A DNA stretch of 64,000 nucleotides from NCBI RefSeq assembly GCF_901709675.1, contig NC_051088.1, positions 25,269,193 to 25,333,192 on the forward strand, written 5' to 3'. A program made the position numbers and the translations under genes. This DNA comes from Syngnathus acus. Lineage: Eukaryota > Chordata > Actinopteri > Syngnathiformes > Syngnathidae. Shown here piece after piece: positions 1 through 9,959 of this stretch. The notes below the pieces were generated by a model, which was not told where the DNA came from, made no database searches, and saw nothing but the letters and a program-made list of their open reading frames with translations. Position 1 is the stretch's first letter. The number at the start of each line of letters is the position of its first letter.

Positions 1-73
1 ATACGGAAGAGTACTCAAGCATATATTCTTTATCCTTTGCCAAGAATGATGAATATTACTGCAGCTTATTGAG

Positions 74-183
74 TGGATGGATGGATGGATGGACGGACGG
101 ACGGACGGATGGATGGATGGACGGACGGACGGACGGACGGACGGACGGACGGACGGACGGACGGACGGATGGATGGATGGATG
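74..183. repeat. (GGAT/GGAC)n tetranucleotide microsatellite
   Basis: About 110 bp of GGAT and GGAC tetramers runs without interruption. The open frame across it (WMDG/RTDG repeats) is a translation of the repeat and not a gene. Confidence 0.95.
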
Positions 184-1045
184 CCGATGGAGTAATCTTT
201 TCAGGGGCTGGAAAGAATAATGGCATTTCCATTCATTTCAACAGAGAAAGATGATTTCATTTCATATGTGTGCTTTGAGTTCCAAGCATGGTCCCGAAAC
301 AAATGATCATTTTGTAGCTCAAGGCACCATCATATATTGGACTGGACCCCTTCTATTCAAATAACGAATTTCTATAATAATATAAATTCATTGGGAAAAA
401 AAATGACCCCCCCTCAAAAAAAAAACCGCCATTAAATGTTTTCCCTAAAATTTCGTTATTTTCTACCTAAAATATTGTCGAAAAGAAGTCCAATTGGGCG
501 GAACCACGAGTATGCGTTGGTCCATTGTGCAGAATTTGCCTCTAATCACATGAGATCAGATGTTAGTGTCATGTCTTCTGGACTCCATCACCGAGGCCCG
601 AACATTAGGCAAGACGTGGTGATTATTTACTTGGTCGGCAAAACTCAAGATGGCCGACCGACCCGACGACCTCCAGATATTTCAAAGCACAAACGACAGC
701 AGACTCCACCTTGCTTTTGGTGTGATCAAAACCTTATGTGGACCCCCTTCCTTCCATTCTGACCATTTTGAAGAATTACAGAAAAGAAAATAACAAGGGT
801 CAACAATTTTCATATTGTCTAGCCAGACATTGCAAAAGAGACTTGGTGACCTGCTTTCAATCTGCTCCTGATGATTTGCCACGTGACCAGGAAGGAATTT
901 GCAAGGTTGCGCATCAGCATCTGGAGCGTGTGCATGCTCACATGAATACTCCCCATCCTGTTGTGCCTTTCTTGCATTTTTCTCTTTGCATAACTCCCTT
1001 TTAGCTATCTGACTTGCCGACCGCTGGTGTCCTCGAACGTTGCAG

Positions 1046-1149
1046 GTCTAAAGAATCTCAACTATGGGACATCTGGAATTCCAACGGAAATGACCAGAGT
1101 GGAGGTGACTGAAGACGCAGAAGGAGACTTGGTTACACAACCAAGCTGA
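1046..1149 (+). CDS. candidate terminal coding exon of an unidentified upstream gene
   Basis: An AG acceptor (ttgcag at about 1040-1045) is followed by 33 open codons in phase 1, ending at TGA 1147-1149. The peptide is acidic and protein-like (it includes NYGTSGIPTEMTRVEV and ends in TQPS), unlike the surrounding AT-rich DNA. I do not recognise the family. If real, it is the last exon of a + strand gene whose other exons lie left of the window. Against it are a weak pyrimidine tract and no clear upstream exon between 1 and 1040. It is too short to exclude chance. Confidence 0.3.
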
Positions 1150-1864
1150 ATGTGCACTTGGAAACCAGGCAGCCCTTCTCACCAAAGCAGAAATTCATTG
1201 AAAATTCATTGAGATTGAATTGATGAATATAAAAATATAGAATAAAATAACTTCTGTTCTGATCCTTTAAGGCTTACAAACAGAAAGATATCAATTACGG
1301 GCAAAATATTGGACTGCTTGGCAATACTTTGTATCATTTTACAATTGAGAGAAAAATGGCACTCAGGCACTTTATAACAGGATGTGGCTATATATAACTC
1401 GTTAGGCCAAGCTTATATTCAGTTGCTGTGTGTGTGTGTGTGGGGGAGGATTAATGGGAGAACTTTGGATCTGCTCAATGTCATTTTTTTGTGTGGAACA
1501 GAGGCAAGTAAAGTGAATTGTTGGAATTCAGGAATGCATTTAGCAACTAACAACCACGAGTTGCACCTCCACATTTTCGAGTTTTGCAACATCAGACAGC
1601 ATCCAAACCGCTCCATCTCAGTCTTGGTGCTTGGTGGCATGTGTACGTGTCAAGTTGTTTCCGGGGGGGGGTGACCATGACAATGTCTCGCCGATCGCAC
1701 CCTCAAAGTGGGAACTAACGGAACGCGGCAGGAGCGGCAGTCAAAACAGATCAACCTTCGGGGCTGAAATTCAGGGAAAAAAGTTCCTTCCGTCATGTGG
1801 GATCACACTCAAGGTCATGGTGTGTGTGTGTGTGTTTGTTTTGGTGATGAGTGGGCGAGTAGTG

Positions 1865-1869
<5 letters not shown>

Positions 1870-1924
<55 letters not shown>
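1870..1924. repeat. (CA)n microsatellite
   Basis: About 27 CA units. A related (GT)n tract of about 10 units lies at about 2061-2081. Confidence 0.95.
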
Positions 1925-1927
<3 letters not shown>

Positions 1928-2439
1928 TGTCAAATGACATTAAGCCCAGCCTCAAAGTGAACCTCCATTTTGCACTCAGCGCAGAGACAATGCTTTCCAC
2001 TGTTAAACAGCATCCTGAGTCATTATGGCTGCCTTTCATTCATGTGTGATGTACAAGGTCGTGTGTGTGTGTGTGTGTGTCTTTTCACATTATTGAAATG
2101 TTTTCATATCTTGGGAGGTTCAAAGATGGCGCCTTTGAGTCGGCAGCTTGTTATAACAGCTCCGCTAGTTTTCATATTCATTTCTTCTCTCCACCCTTTG
2201 TATGTTATTTTACTGCTCTGTGTCAAGGTCATTGTCACGGGCCACATGATAGTGATGGTTTCCCTGTTATGACTGTCAACCCAAATCAATGTTATATTCT
2301 CACATATACGCAGCAACATGATGGATAACGTGTTTTGAAATCAGAGGTTAAGCTATTTTTCAATTGATTTGAAAGGGGAAGGAGGGAGGGAGGGTGGTCG
2401 GGGGTAAAAAAAAAATCTTGCACATCTCAGTGTTGTGTA

Positions 2440-2515
2440 AAGTGAAACGTGGGCCACACAAAATAATGTTGTGGGCCGGATCAGGCCCCTGGGCCTTGAG
2501 TTTGACACCGGTGCT
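2440..2515. repeat. hAT-like nonautonomous element fragment
   Basis: Contains a stretch reading gggccggatcaggcccctgg, followed by a gagtttgacaccggtg end. This matches the common vertebrate hAT-type repeat that terminates in caggggtgtc on the other strand. Only one end is recognisable. Confidence 0.45.
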
Positions 2516-3024
2516 CTATGTCGTCAATTAAGTGCTACACAATTTGCACATTTGTAACAATGAAATTCAAACCGCATATAGAATGTATTTAGAAATACCT
2601 CTCTGAATGAGTTTCCCCTCTAGCCCTTGTTAAGCCACTCCAGCATTTTATTTGAAATTCTAAAGAATATTTATAAATTGCCTTCTCAGCCCTCCTATGT
2701 ATCAGCCAAGCCCCCCCCCCCCCTGAGCCCCCGTCGACATGTCTGGTCTGGTCTGGTCTGGTCTGGTGTGGTGTGGTTCGCACAAGGGGAGGGGCCAGCA
2801 CAAGCAGGAAGTGATACTCCAAATCTGTCACCACAGTGTATAGAGCGCCACCTGTTGGACTACGGCCATCATAGCAGGCCGCATGCTGGTAAAATTCCAT
2901 TCCCACCGAGCAGGAATGCTCAACGGCCCGCAGTGGAATGATCTGATAAGAGCCGAGGAGCATTCCATGCTTGTGCGGTCAACAATAGGGAGGTCAGCTG
3001 GAGGCCATTCTTTGTGCGGCTGAA

Positions 3025-3126
3025 AGGATGGATGGATGGATGGATGGATGGATGGATGGATGGATGGATGGATGGATGGATGGATGGATGGATGGATGGA
3101 TGGATGGATGGATGGATGGATGGATG
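3025..3126. repeat. (GGAT)n microsatellite
   Basis: About 100 bp of uninterrupted GGAT tetramers. The histidine/proline/serine frames on the other strand (SIHP repeats) are artefacts of it. Confidence 0.95.
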
Positions 3127-4559
3127 ACCGTCTCTCGTCGTAACGTCCTCACCGACGGTGGCCACGCCTTTCAGAAGTGACCCTCCTCCAGCTGCCTTCT
3201 GAACATTCCCGTACATTTGGAAGTGCTTGCATTAAGGGAGAGAGAACATGACTGCAGCCAAAAGCTTTCGTGTGGGCTTTTAAGAGCTGCGGCTTGAAGC
3301 ATATTCAATGAAGACGCAAGCCGTCAAGCCGCCAGCTTCCCCCTCTGAGGCCTTGTGTGCATAAATATAAAGAGCTTCCTTCCAATATAAAATGTGGATG
3401 GTGATGTCATACCTCAGCTTATATATTAGCTCCCCTGATCTTCATCATATACGTACCTTATGAAAACATCTGGGAAAGCCTCGTGGCCTGAGAGCATATT
3501 GGGCTCCGTTTGGCCCTTATTTAGATAAAGAACATGGAATGGACTGATTTAAATCTTGAACATACGTATGCAGTCTGATTGTGGACACTGTGCAATCATG
3601 TCCATATTTACAAGCAGTATTGTGAGTGTTTAAATGATTTCATCATCCAGACTGATACATATTGATTTGCATTCATTGCTCAGTTGTGACAGCAGAATGC
3701 CAATACAGTCTATGATTATTGACAATTCATTATTTGAATGGCTATTATTGCTATCTTTTTCCCCTGTGAGCTGGACTAATATCTCAGCAAAGGAGACGTG
3801 CTCACTAACAGATTTATGAACAATATTTCTGAGAAATACGAAATAGACCCTTTGTTAGTTCTGGAAAAATGTTGCCAAAAACAAATACGTACGTTGTCAT
3901 TCTATTTTTGTTTATATGGACAAGCAAGAGTTACGTATCCATGTCATGGACCTTTAAAGATTGACATTGTTTTCACCAGCTTTTAAGAATTCTTTATCAT
4001 CTCTGCTCCAAAATGCCAGATTGTTTTCAAATCGCATCCAATTTGGCAACAGCTGAAAGACTTGCCCCATCTTGGAGTGAGATACCATGAGCTCCCAAAT
4101 TCCCGCTTGCTGCTACTTGAGTGGATGTACAGATAGCATTCTACTATCTTATCTAAAATACCACAACCAGCCAGTGAATATGTCATCCCTGGACTGGGTC
4201 ACTCACACACACAGAATCAATTCTTTTGGTTTATTCTGTGAAAGTAAATGTCTTCTGAGAGACTCATATAGTTGCAAGACAAGCAAGCAGTCTGGTTTAA
4301 AGTACCCAGAAGCAATATTTGGTATCAATTAAAGTCACCTGGCTTTTAGAATTGGATCTGTATATTATCCGCACCTACCCGAACCCGGATGGATATACAG
4401 AAGAGAATTGATCGAGAGATCATTTATAGTTGGTGTTATTCCTCCTTCACACCAATAGGTGACGGTAATGTGACTTAAATGGCATTTGCTAATCAAAACC
4501 AAACGAAGAAGAATTTGTCGGACGGTTTTCGAGACGACAGCACTATCTTGCGGCCAACA

Positions 4560-4670
4560 TGTGTAGCGCCCTTGTTTACACTCAACATGGCCGCTCCGCT
4601 CCGGACAATCATTCCGTTTGTTGACTTTTGTTTTCGATCCGAAGGAGTTCAGGAAGTCGAAGGAGTTCAG
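4560..4670 (+). promoter_or_regulatory. tceanc: probable tceanc promoter and first exon
   Basis: The sequence caacatggccgct (about 4584-4596) is a YY1-type AANATGGC element of the kind found at transcription starts of housekeeping genes. An open stretch runs from the ATG within it to a good donor (gttcag|gtactt) at 4670/4671. The next downstream gene on this strand is tceanc. Whether this exon is coding is unclear: its ATG frame gives 28 codons with no resemblance to the TCEANC N-terminus, so it may be untranslated. Confidence 0.4.
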
Positions 4671-5116
4671 GTACTTTTTTAAAAAGAGAAACCACCTTGC
4701 ATGAGTGCTTCGTTGTCATTACGTATGTCACAAGTAGGAAATCAAATGAAGAGTGCATCGAACCAGAAGTGTAAAGCCTGAAATGAAAGAGCAGTAAAAA
4801 GAGCGTGCGTGGCATGTACAGCACGTCAACATGAGTGTTCCGTTTGTACACAATACAAGCTAGTATGTTCGGGAGTATCATCCAGGGATCGGCACCACAC
4901 CCAAAAATATTCCGAAGGTTCTGTCCGTGTGAAGTACATTAGTGCAACTAGCTGATTTGCATTGTACATATAGCAATTGTTGTTCATAATCCATTGAAAA
5001 TATGTCAGTTCAAAATCATGCAGTTATGCAAATATGGAACTGGCACATTGAAAAACTGCTCACAAATCCTAACCTTCTATGACATACATATTGACACGCC
5101 TCGGTTACCCTAACAG

Positions 5117-5201
5117 GTGCGATGTCATCGCCAAAGTTCTCAACAGGTTCCTTGAAAGCAGCTCTGGGCAAACAGCACGACAGGAGTTCACCAGGACCTG
5201 A
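5117..5201 (+). pseudogene. possible remnant of the TCEANC N-terminal (LW/TFIIS-N) domain
   Basis: After an acceptor-like taacag (5111-5116), one frame reads CDVIAKVLNRFLES and then hits TGA at 5199-5201. The pattern D-V-hydrophobic-x-x-V-L-x-x-hydrophobic-L resembles the helical LW domain at the start of TCEANC, and it sits just upstream of the exon for the rest of the protein. The frame then closes, so either a donor before the stop joins it to the main exon or the domain is degenerate. The call rests on a short resemblance. Confidence 0.3.
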
Positions 5202-5249
5202 AAAAATATTCTCACTCTGCACTTTGAGTTGAAGTCCTTCTAACACTGA

Positions 5250-5855
5250 ATGGCAGAAGACTCGAGTGGTGCTCCTTCAGAGCAAGAGGCCTCCTGCTCT
5301 TCCTTGGCCGGAGATAATCGCACAGATGACGCTACAGCCGCTTTGAGGTCCAAATGCGTTGAGCTGCTCATCTCCGCTCTCAGCCCTGACCACTCGGAGC
5401 TGGCTGCGCAGGTGGAGCGGCACATCCACCGCATCCACGCCCGCAATCCGCTCAAATACAAAGCCTGCGTGAGAAGCAAAGTAGCCAACTTGAAGAACCC
5501 GAAAAACAGCCATCTGCACATGGGCCTGATGAGCGGCTCCCTGACGCCCGAGGGCTTGGCCCGCATGTCGGCGGAGGAGATGGCCTGCGCCGAGCTCCGG
5601 CGATTGAGGGAGGAGTACTCGTCTGGTGGGGTTAGCGAGCGGCAGCTTCCTCACGGGGTGGAAGGGACGGAGACGCGGCGGCTCCGCTGCCAGCGCTGCG
5701 GCGGCTCCGACTGCAGGGTGACGCAGGTGAACCGCGGGACGCTCTTCCTGCCGGCGTGGGTGCGGCGGGCAGGCCCCGATGACCAGGCCATGACCTTTGT
5801 GACTTGCCGCACTTGTGGACAGCAGTGGTACCACAGCGGCTGGCTCTGCCTCTGA
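5250..5855 (+). CDS. tceanc: TCEANC: TFIIS-like protein with central domain and zinc ribbon
   Basis: The open frame of 201 codons matches the C-terminal two thirds of vertebrate TCEANC. Residues about 33-110 form a TFIIS central-type domain (CIRSKVANLKNP-like core, here CVRSKVANLKNPKNSHLH). Residues 147-189 form a zinc ribbon with Cys at 147, 150, 186 and 189 and the family-specific insert GTLFLPAWVR. TFIIS relatives bind RNA polymerase II and stimulate transcript cleavage through an acidic pair in the ribbon tip. Here that pair is Asp-Asp (177-178) instead of Asp-Glu. The ATG at 5250 directly follows an in-frame TGA (5247-5249), so this exon starts here, or an upstream exon splices in at the internal acceptor ctccttcag|ag (5280/5281). 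Human TCEANC is about 350 aa, so the N-terminal LW domain is missing or lies in exons not resolved here. The neighbour rab9a matches human Xp22.2. Confidence 0.85.
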   Translation: MAEDSSGAPSEQEASCSSLAGDNRTDDATAALRSKCVELLISALSPDHSELAAQVERHIHRIHARNPLKYKACVRSKVANLKNPKNSHLHMGLMSGSLTPEGLARMSAEEMACAELRRLREEYSSGGVSERQLPHGVEGTETRRLRCQRCGGSDCRVTQVNRGTLFLPAWVRRAGPDDQAMTFVTCRTCGQQWYHSGWLCL

Positions 5856-6177
5856 TCTTTGCTTGCTATTCACCCTGTGGCCATGTGAAGGAAGCCCTTT
5901 TTGTGATTAAGGACTATATATGAAGAAAGAAAGAAAGAAAGAGAAAAAAACAACAACTTTTTTTTATACTTGAGCGAACTTCTCGTACAGTTTTGAACTG
6001 TTGTCGTCATTGTTTGTGTGGCAAGTCACATTGTTCTCAATATTGATAAGCAGTTTTAAATCGCTTTTAGGATGTGGCCTCAGTTGTTGTGAGTGGCCTT
6101 TGACCTCTTGGCTGATATGATGGAAAATGGATGGAAATTGGAATCATGTATTTTATTGCATGTTTTGGAAAAAAAAA

Positions 6178-6281
6178 AATTGGGGGGAGAAAACCCACAC
6201 AGCACAACTTGATTCAAACCTGGACCCTCGGAACTGTGAAACAAATGTGCTAGCCGCTAGTGTACCGTGCTGCCTGACGGG
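6178..6281. repeat. interspersed fish repeat fragment
   Basis: Reads as a decayed copy of the common fish repeat segment containing a header like aacctggaccctcggaactg and ending caccgtgctgcc-like. Other parts of the same family appear near 27427 and 56195. Confidence 0.5.
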
Positions 6282-7069
6282 CACAAATATTTGAAAATGT
6301 TTTGAATAACTAAAACCCTGGCTGCATCACCAGAGCGTCTCATGTGATCAGGCATGTGAAGCTCATAAGAAATGCTTGACATGTGAATCTTTCAACGTGA
6401 AACAGCCTGAGGTCCAGTCAACGCACACGCACGCACACACACACTAGGGATCTATTGCTAATTACAGAAATGAGCATCTTTTTTACTAATTTTACTTTTA
6501 TGTGTATAACATGGCATTCTGTTTTTTTTTTTATTATTACCTTTCAAAACAATTGAGCTTCTTCAAACCAGTAGGCCTGAGCATCCCCACGTCAAGCAGT
6601 GTAATCTTGAAGATAACACTTCCAGATTGTGAGGCCGGTGGAATCTGGTCAGTGTCCATTCTGCTATTTTGGGAACTGTTGATAAAACGAATTTCACCCT
6701 ACTGAAGTCAAGTTTCAGTGCCGCCGCATATGTGAATCCTTGTATAAAATCTGGATTCCTGAGAGTGTAAAAGATTTGAACACCTTACTGTTCTTGATTT
6801 TCATCTTTTTATATTTTTGGTTTTAATGATCTTTTCTTTAGCTTAACTTGGTTGTACTCAAACAAAAAAGTCATGAAAATGAGAAATGCATGAATTATTC
6901 CATCTCTGATTGAATGGATTTTTTCTCCACAGTAAATGCGCATGTGAGATTCACACAAAGGTTCTCTTTTCCTCCCCATTGGCTCAAACAATAAAGTGTG
7001 GCAGCTTGCACATGACCGGGTGGAGGGAGGGAGGGAGGCGTGACTGAGACACGGAGGTTGCCTCATGTG

Positions 7070-7201
7070 AGTTGGGACAGAGGCAGGCGTCCATTGCCAT
7101 GTTGCCGCCGCCGCCGCCTTTCTGCGTCAACTCCCCGGCCGGTTGAATGAATGGAAGGACATTTTTTTACTGACAGGTCACAGAGAAAGTCAAAGTACAA
7201 G
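7070..7201 (+). promoter_or_regulatory. rab9a: rab9a 5' untranslated exon and promoter
   Basis: A GC-rich stretch (catgttgccgccgccgcc, about 7099-7116) leads into a consensus donor tacaag|gtaggt at 7201/7202. It pairs with the acceptor catcaacag at 7798 just upstream of the single coding exon. Mammalian RAB9A likewise has noncoding 5' exons and one coding exon. The exact start is not visible. Confidence 0.6.
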
Positions 7202-7842
7202 GTAGGTCTTAACCTTTATCGGACAGGCAAAACATTAGCGCTTATTATCAAAACGATGTACAACACTAATAGTTCTTATTTTTGCTTTAGTTCCTGTATT
7301 TTACTCCATCCTTTGTGCAGTGTATCAATTTACTAGCCGGAAGCTTTCAGATTATTTTCTTTAGAAAATTCAGAATTCTTCGTTGTACTCAAACATTGAT
7401 TTTTGTAATCCCGACAGCATTTTGTCAACGAAAAAGTGTTTGTTTTTTGCTGCGCAAAAAGAAAGGCACGGGATAGCCTGTCTGTCGCGCACGCATGTGA
7501 CGGCTTTCAATTTGCTCATTCTCAGCAGTAGACTATCTGATTCCATTCGAGTTAGCTTAGTTCTTACTCTTTGATGATGCACGCACGCACGCACATACGA
7601 ACATGTGATCCCAAAAAATCCCATCACTTGAACTTTTCAATACACTCCGCACTCAAGCTCTCCTCACAAATAGTTCAAAACAGCACGTAACCAAATTGGA
7701 TGAATACTTAATCATGAATCGCTTCATACGGAGATCCATCACAAACTATGAAAAACGATGGTGCACTTTGCTAATGTTGTGATCTTTTGCATCAACAGTG
7801 GACGTCAACGCCTGGACTTTGAAAAGGGGCCACGCTCAAGCC

Positions 7843-8448
7843 ATGACCTCCAAGTCGCCTTTGTTCAAGGTGATTCTCCTGGGCGACGGCGGCGTGGGAA
7901 AGTCCTCCCTCATGAACCGCTTCGTTAGCAACAAATTCGATTCGCACCTCTTCCACACCATCGGCGTGGAGTTCCTCAACAAGGAGCTGGAGGTGGACGG
8001 CCAAAGTATCACCTTGCAGATCTGGGACACGGCGGGCCAGGAGCGCTTCCGGAGCCTGCGCACCCCCTTCTACCGCGGCTCCGACTGCTGCCTGCTCACA
8101 TTCAGTGTGGACGACGCGCAAAGTCTTGCCAACTTGGACAACTGGAAGAAAGAGTTCACCTACTACGCCGACCTCAAGGAGCCCAACATGTTCCCCTTCG
8201 TCGTGCTGGGCAACAAACTGGACGTGGACGAGCGCCAGGTGTCCGGGGAGGACGCGCAGCGGTGGTGCCGTGACCACGGAGGACTGCCTTACTTTGAGAC
8301 CAGCGCCAAGGATTCCACCAATGTGGCATCAGCTTTTGAAGAAGCCATCCGTCTGATCCTCACGCGGGACGATCGCGCGGGCCACCTCATCCACACCAAC
8401 ACGGTGGACTTGAGGAGGAAGAGCGTCACCGACTCCAGCTGCTGCTGA
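7843..8448 (+). CDS. rab9a: Rab9 small GTPase
   Basis: A single exon encodes 201 aa, the same length as human RAB9A, with very high identity to it. The P-loop GDGGVGKS covers residues 14-21 and is followed by the switch I region HTIGVEF. WDTAGQERFRS is switch II. NKLD and ETSAK complete guanine binding, and a C-terminal Cys-Cys pair (200-201) is the geranylgeranylation site. Rab9 directs late endosome to trans-Golgi transport, for example mannose-6-phosphate receptor recycling. The frame is open upstream to the acceptor at 7798, but the ATG at 7843 (caagccATGacc) gives the family N-terminus. Paralogue RAB9B is possible by sequence; the linkage to tceanc, gpm6b and gemin8 favours RAB9A. An ATTAAA at 8854-8859 could be the poly(A) signal. 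Confidence 0.93.
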   Translation: MTSKSPLFKVILLGDGGVGKSSLMNRFVSNKFDSHLFHTIGVEFLNKELEVDGQSITLQIWDTAGQERFRSLRTPFYRGSDCCLLTFSVDDAQSLANLDNWKKEFTYYADLKEPNMFPFVVLGNKLDVDERQVSGEDAQRWCRDHGGLPYFETSAKDSTNVASAFEEAIRLILTRDDRAGHLIHTNTVDLRRKSVTDSSCC

Positions 8449-9959
8449 AGCGCTCCCACTTTTGTTCCTCTTTGTGTGACCTATTTTCGCTCCATGTACA
8501 TCACCTGCTTGCTTTAAATTGCACTCTAAATACAGCTTCGTTCTCGACCACCATTGTCCCGTCGCAGTTTGATTTGATAACTTGTGATATGCTTCAAAAG
8601 CTGTCTTGTACGTTTCTACAAAGTACTGCCCCCTAGGGTTCAGACTGAGACACTACTTCAGTGAAATCCCTTGTTACAGGCGACATCTACTGAACGTCAA
8701 CAATGTGACAAAAACATGCTGTTGAAGTTGAACATTTCAACAATCACAAATTGATACTCTAAAAAGTGTTATGCTAGACTTAAACATACACCATGTTCAA
8801 GAAAAGTTTGTTTTTTGTGTGTTTGAACAATATATTCTATTTTAATATTCCATATTAAAGAACATTTTTATCACAAAGGTCAGCCAAGTATCTATAATTG
8901 TACTTGAGTGTAGCGTGTGACTATTTCAAGAAGTAGTAAGTTGTTAGAAGAGTATTAATACTTGGAAATGTCCACCAGATGGCGCTCGAGTCACATCACA
9001 ACTGGCATGTGACGTCACGCACGTGGAAGGAAACGGCATGGGTTGTTTCATTTCCAAGGAAGGTGAGTTCGAAAGGTTGCTCACTGGCTGGATTTGGAAT
9101 CTCTAACTGTTTCTCTACTCCAAAATCACGATATTTTTCATTCCACAATTTTCTGATTTTCAAGTGATCATGAGCCTTTTCTTCTCGTGATTTTTGCTCA
9201 TGAACTTTGAAGTACGGGTTTTCATGTTTACCCTCAAAGTACAAACACCATGCATGATCGCTTCATTGAAGACCAAATGGTCCATTTACAGTGCTGAATG
9301 CGAGTCACTTCACAAAAAGCAACTGTGAACAATTATCCCCAAAAATGTAAGCTCTGTCATGACAGTTTGTTTGTAGTCAATATAGACCTTGTGTTTGTGA
9401 AACAAGCAAAGAAGACCGCACTAGCTTAATGCTAATACCGCACGAGCTTAATGCCAATACGGCACTAGCCTAATGCGAATGGAAAATACACTGCCTTCAA
9501 AATACAGTACATAATATAAATTACAAAATTATAAGCTTGCCTTTGTGATGTATAACTATTATAAACGTTTACCACAAAAATTGAGCTTCCCTTTAAACAC
9601 ATTTAAGTATTAATTGAAGGGTGTGTTTTGAATGACAATTAAATGAAGTTCTACTCGTATCTGTACTGTAATGTAAATGCTTGTCCATATGTGCTCTTCA
9701 GTTGACAGACCACCAGTCCAGGGTTTATTTGAGGGTACCCATGACCATCACATCGATTCATTTGTCAGGTAAGCTGTCAAATTAATATAAACCACTTTAA
9801 AAAAAAAAAAAAAAAACCTGTATGAATGCATATGGAAAGAAGTCATGTGATTTCATGTCCCGTTTTGATGTGTGTAAAATCCAACTCCTGATTTAATGCA
9901 AGGGTGTGATTAAATGTCCAATTTGCATAACACATTCATTTGAAAGAATATTAAAGGAA
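8449..9959. other. rab9a 3' UTR, then intergenic
   Basis: No coding exon is supported. A stretch at 9703-9769 is flanked by AG and GTAAGC and is open, but it resembles a decayed interspersed repeat (see rejected items). Small repeats of cactagc/taatgc type occur at 9415-9480. Confidence 0.5.

Larger units (their letters stand above)
1150..4559. other. intergenic, no gene seen
   Basis: AT-rich DNA with microsatellites and decayed repeats. Open frames are short, have no splice support and resemble no protein I know. Specific repeats are listed separately. Confidence 0.6.

Noticed and set aside
5277-5873. 198-codon open frame antisense to tceanc
   Set aside because: Shadow of a GC-rich coding exon; no known family and the sense strand matches TCEANC throughout.
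9703-9769. Open stretch between a good acceptor and GTAAGC on +
   Set aside because: Its start (accaccagtccagggt) resembles a segment of a common fish interspersed repeat, and the peptide has no family features.
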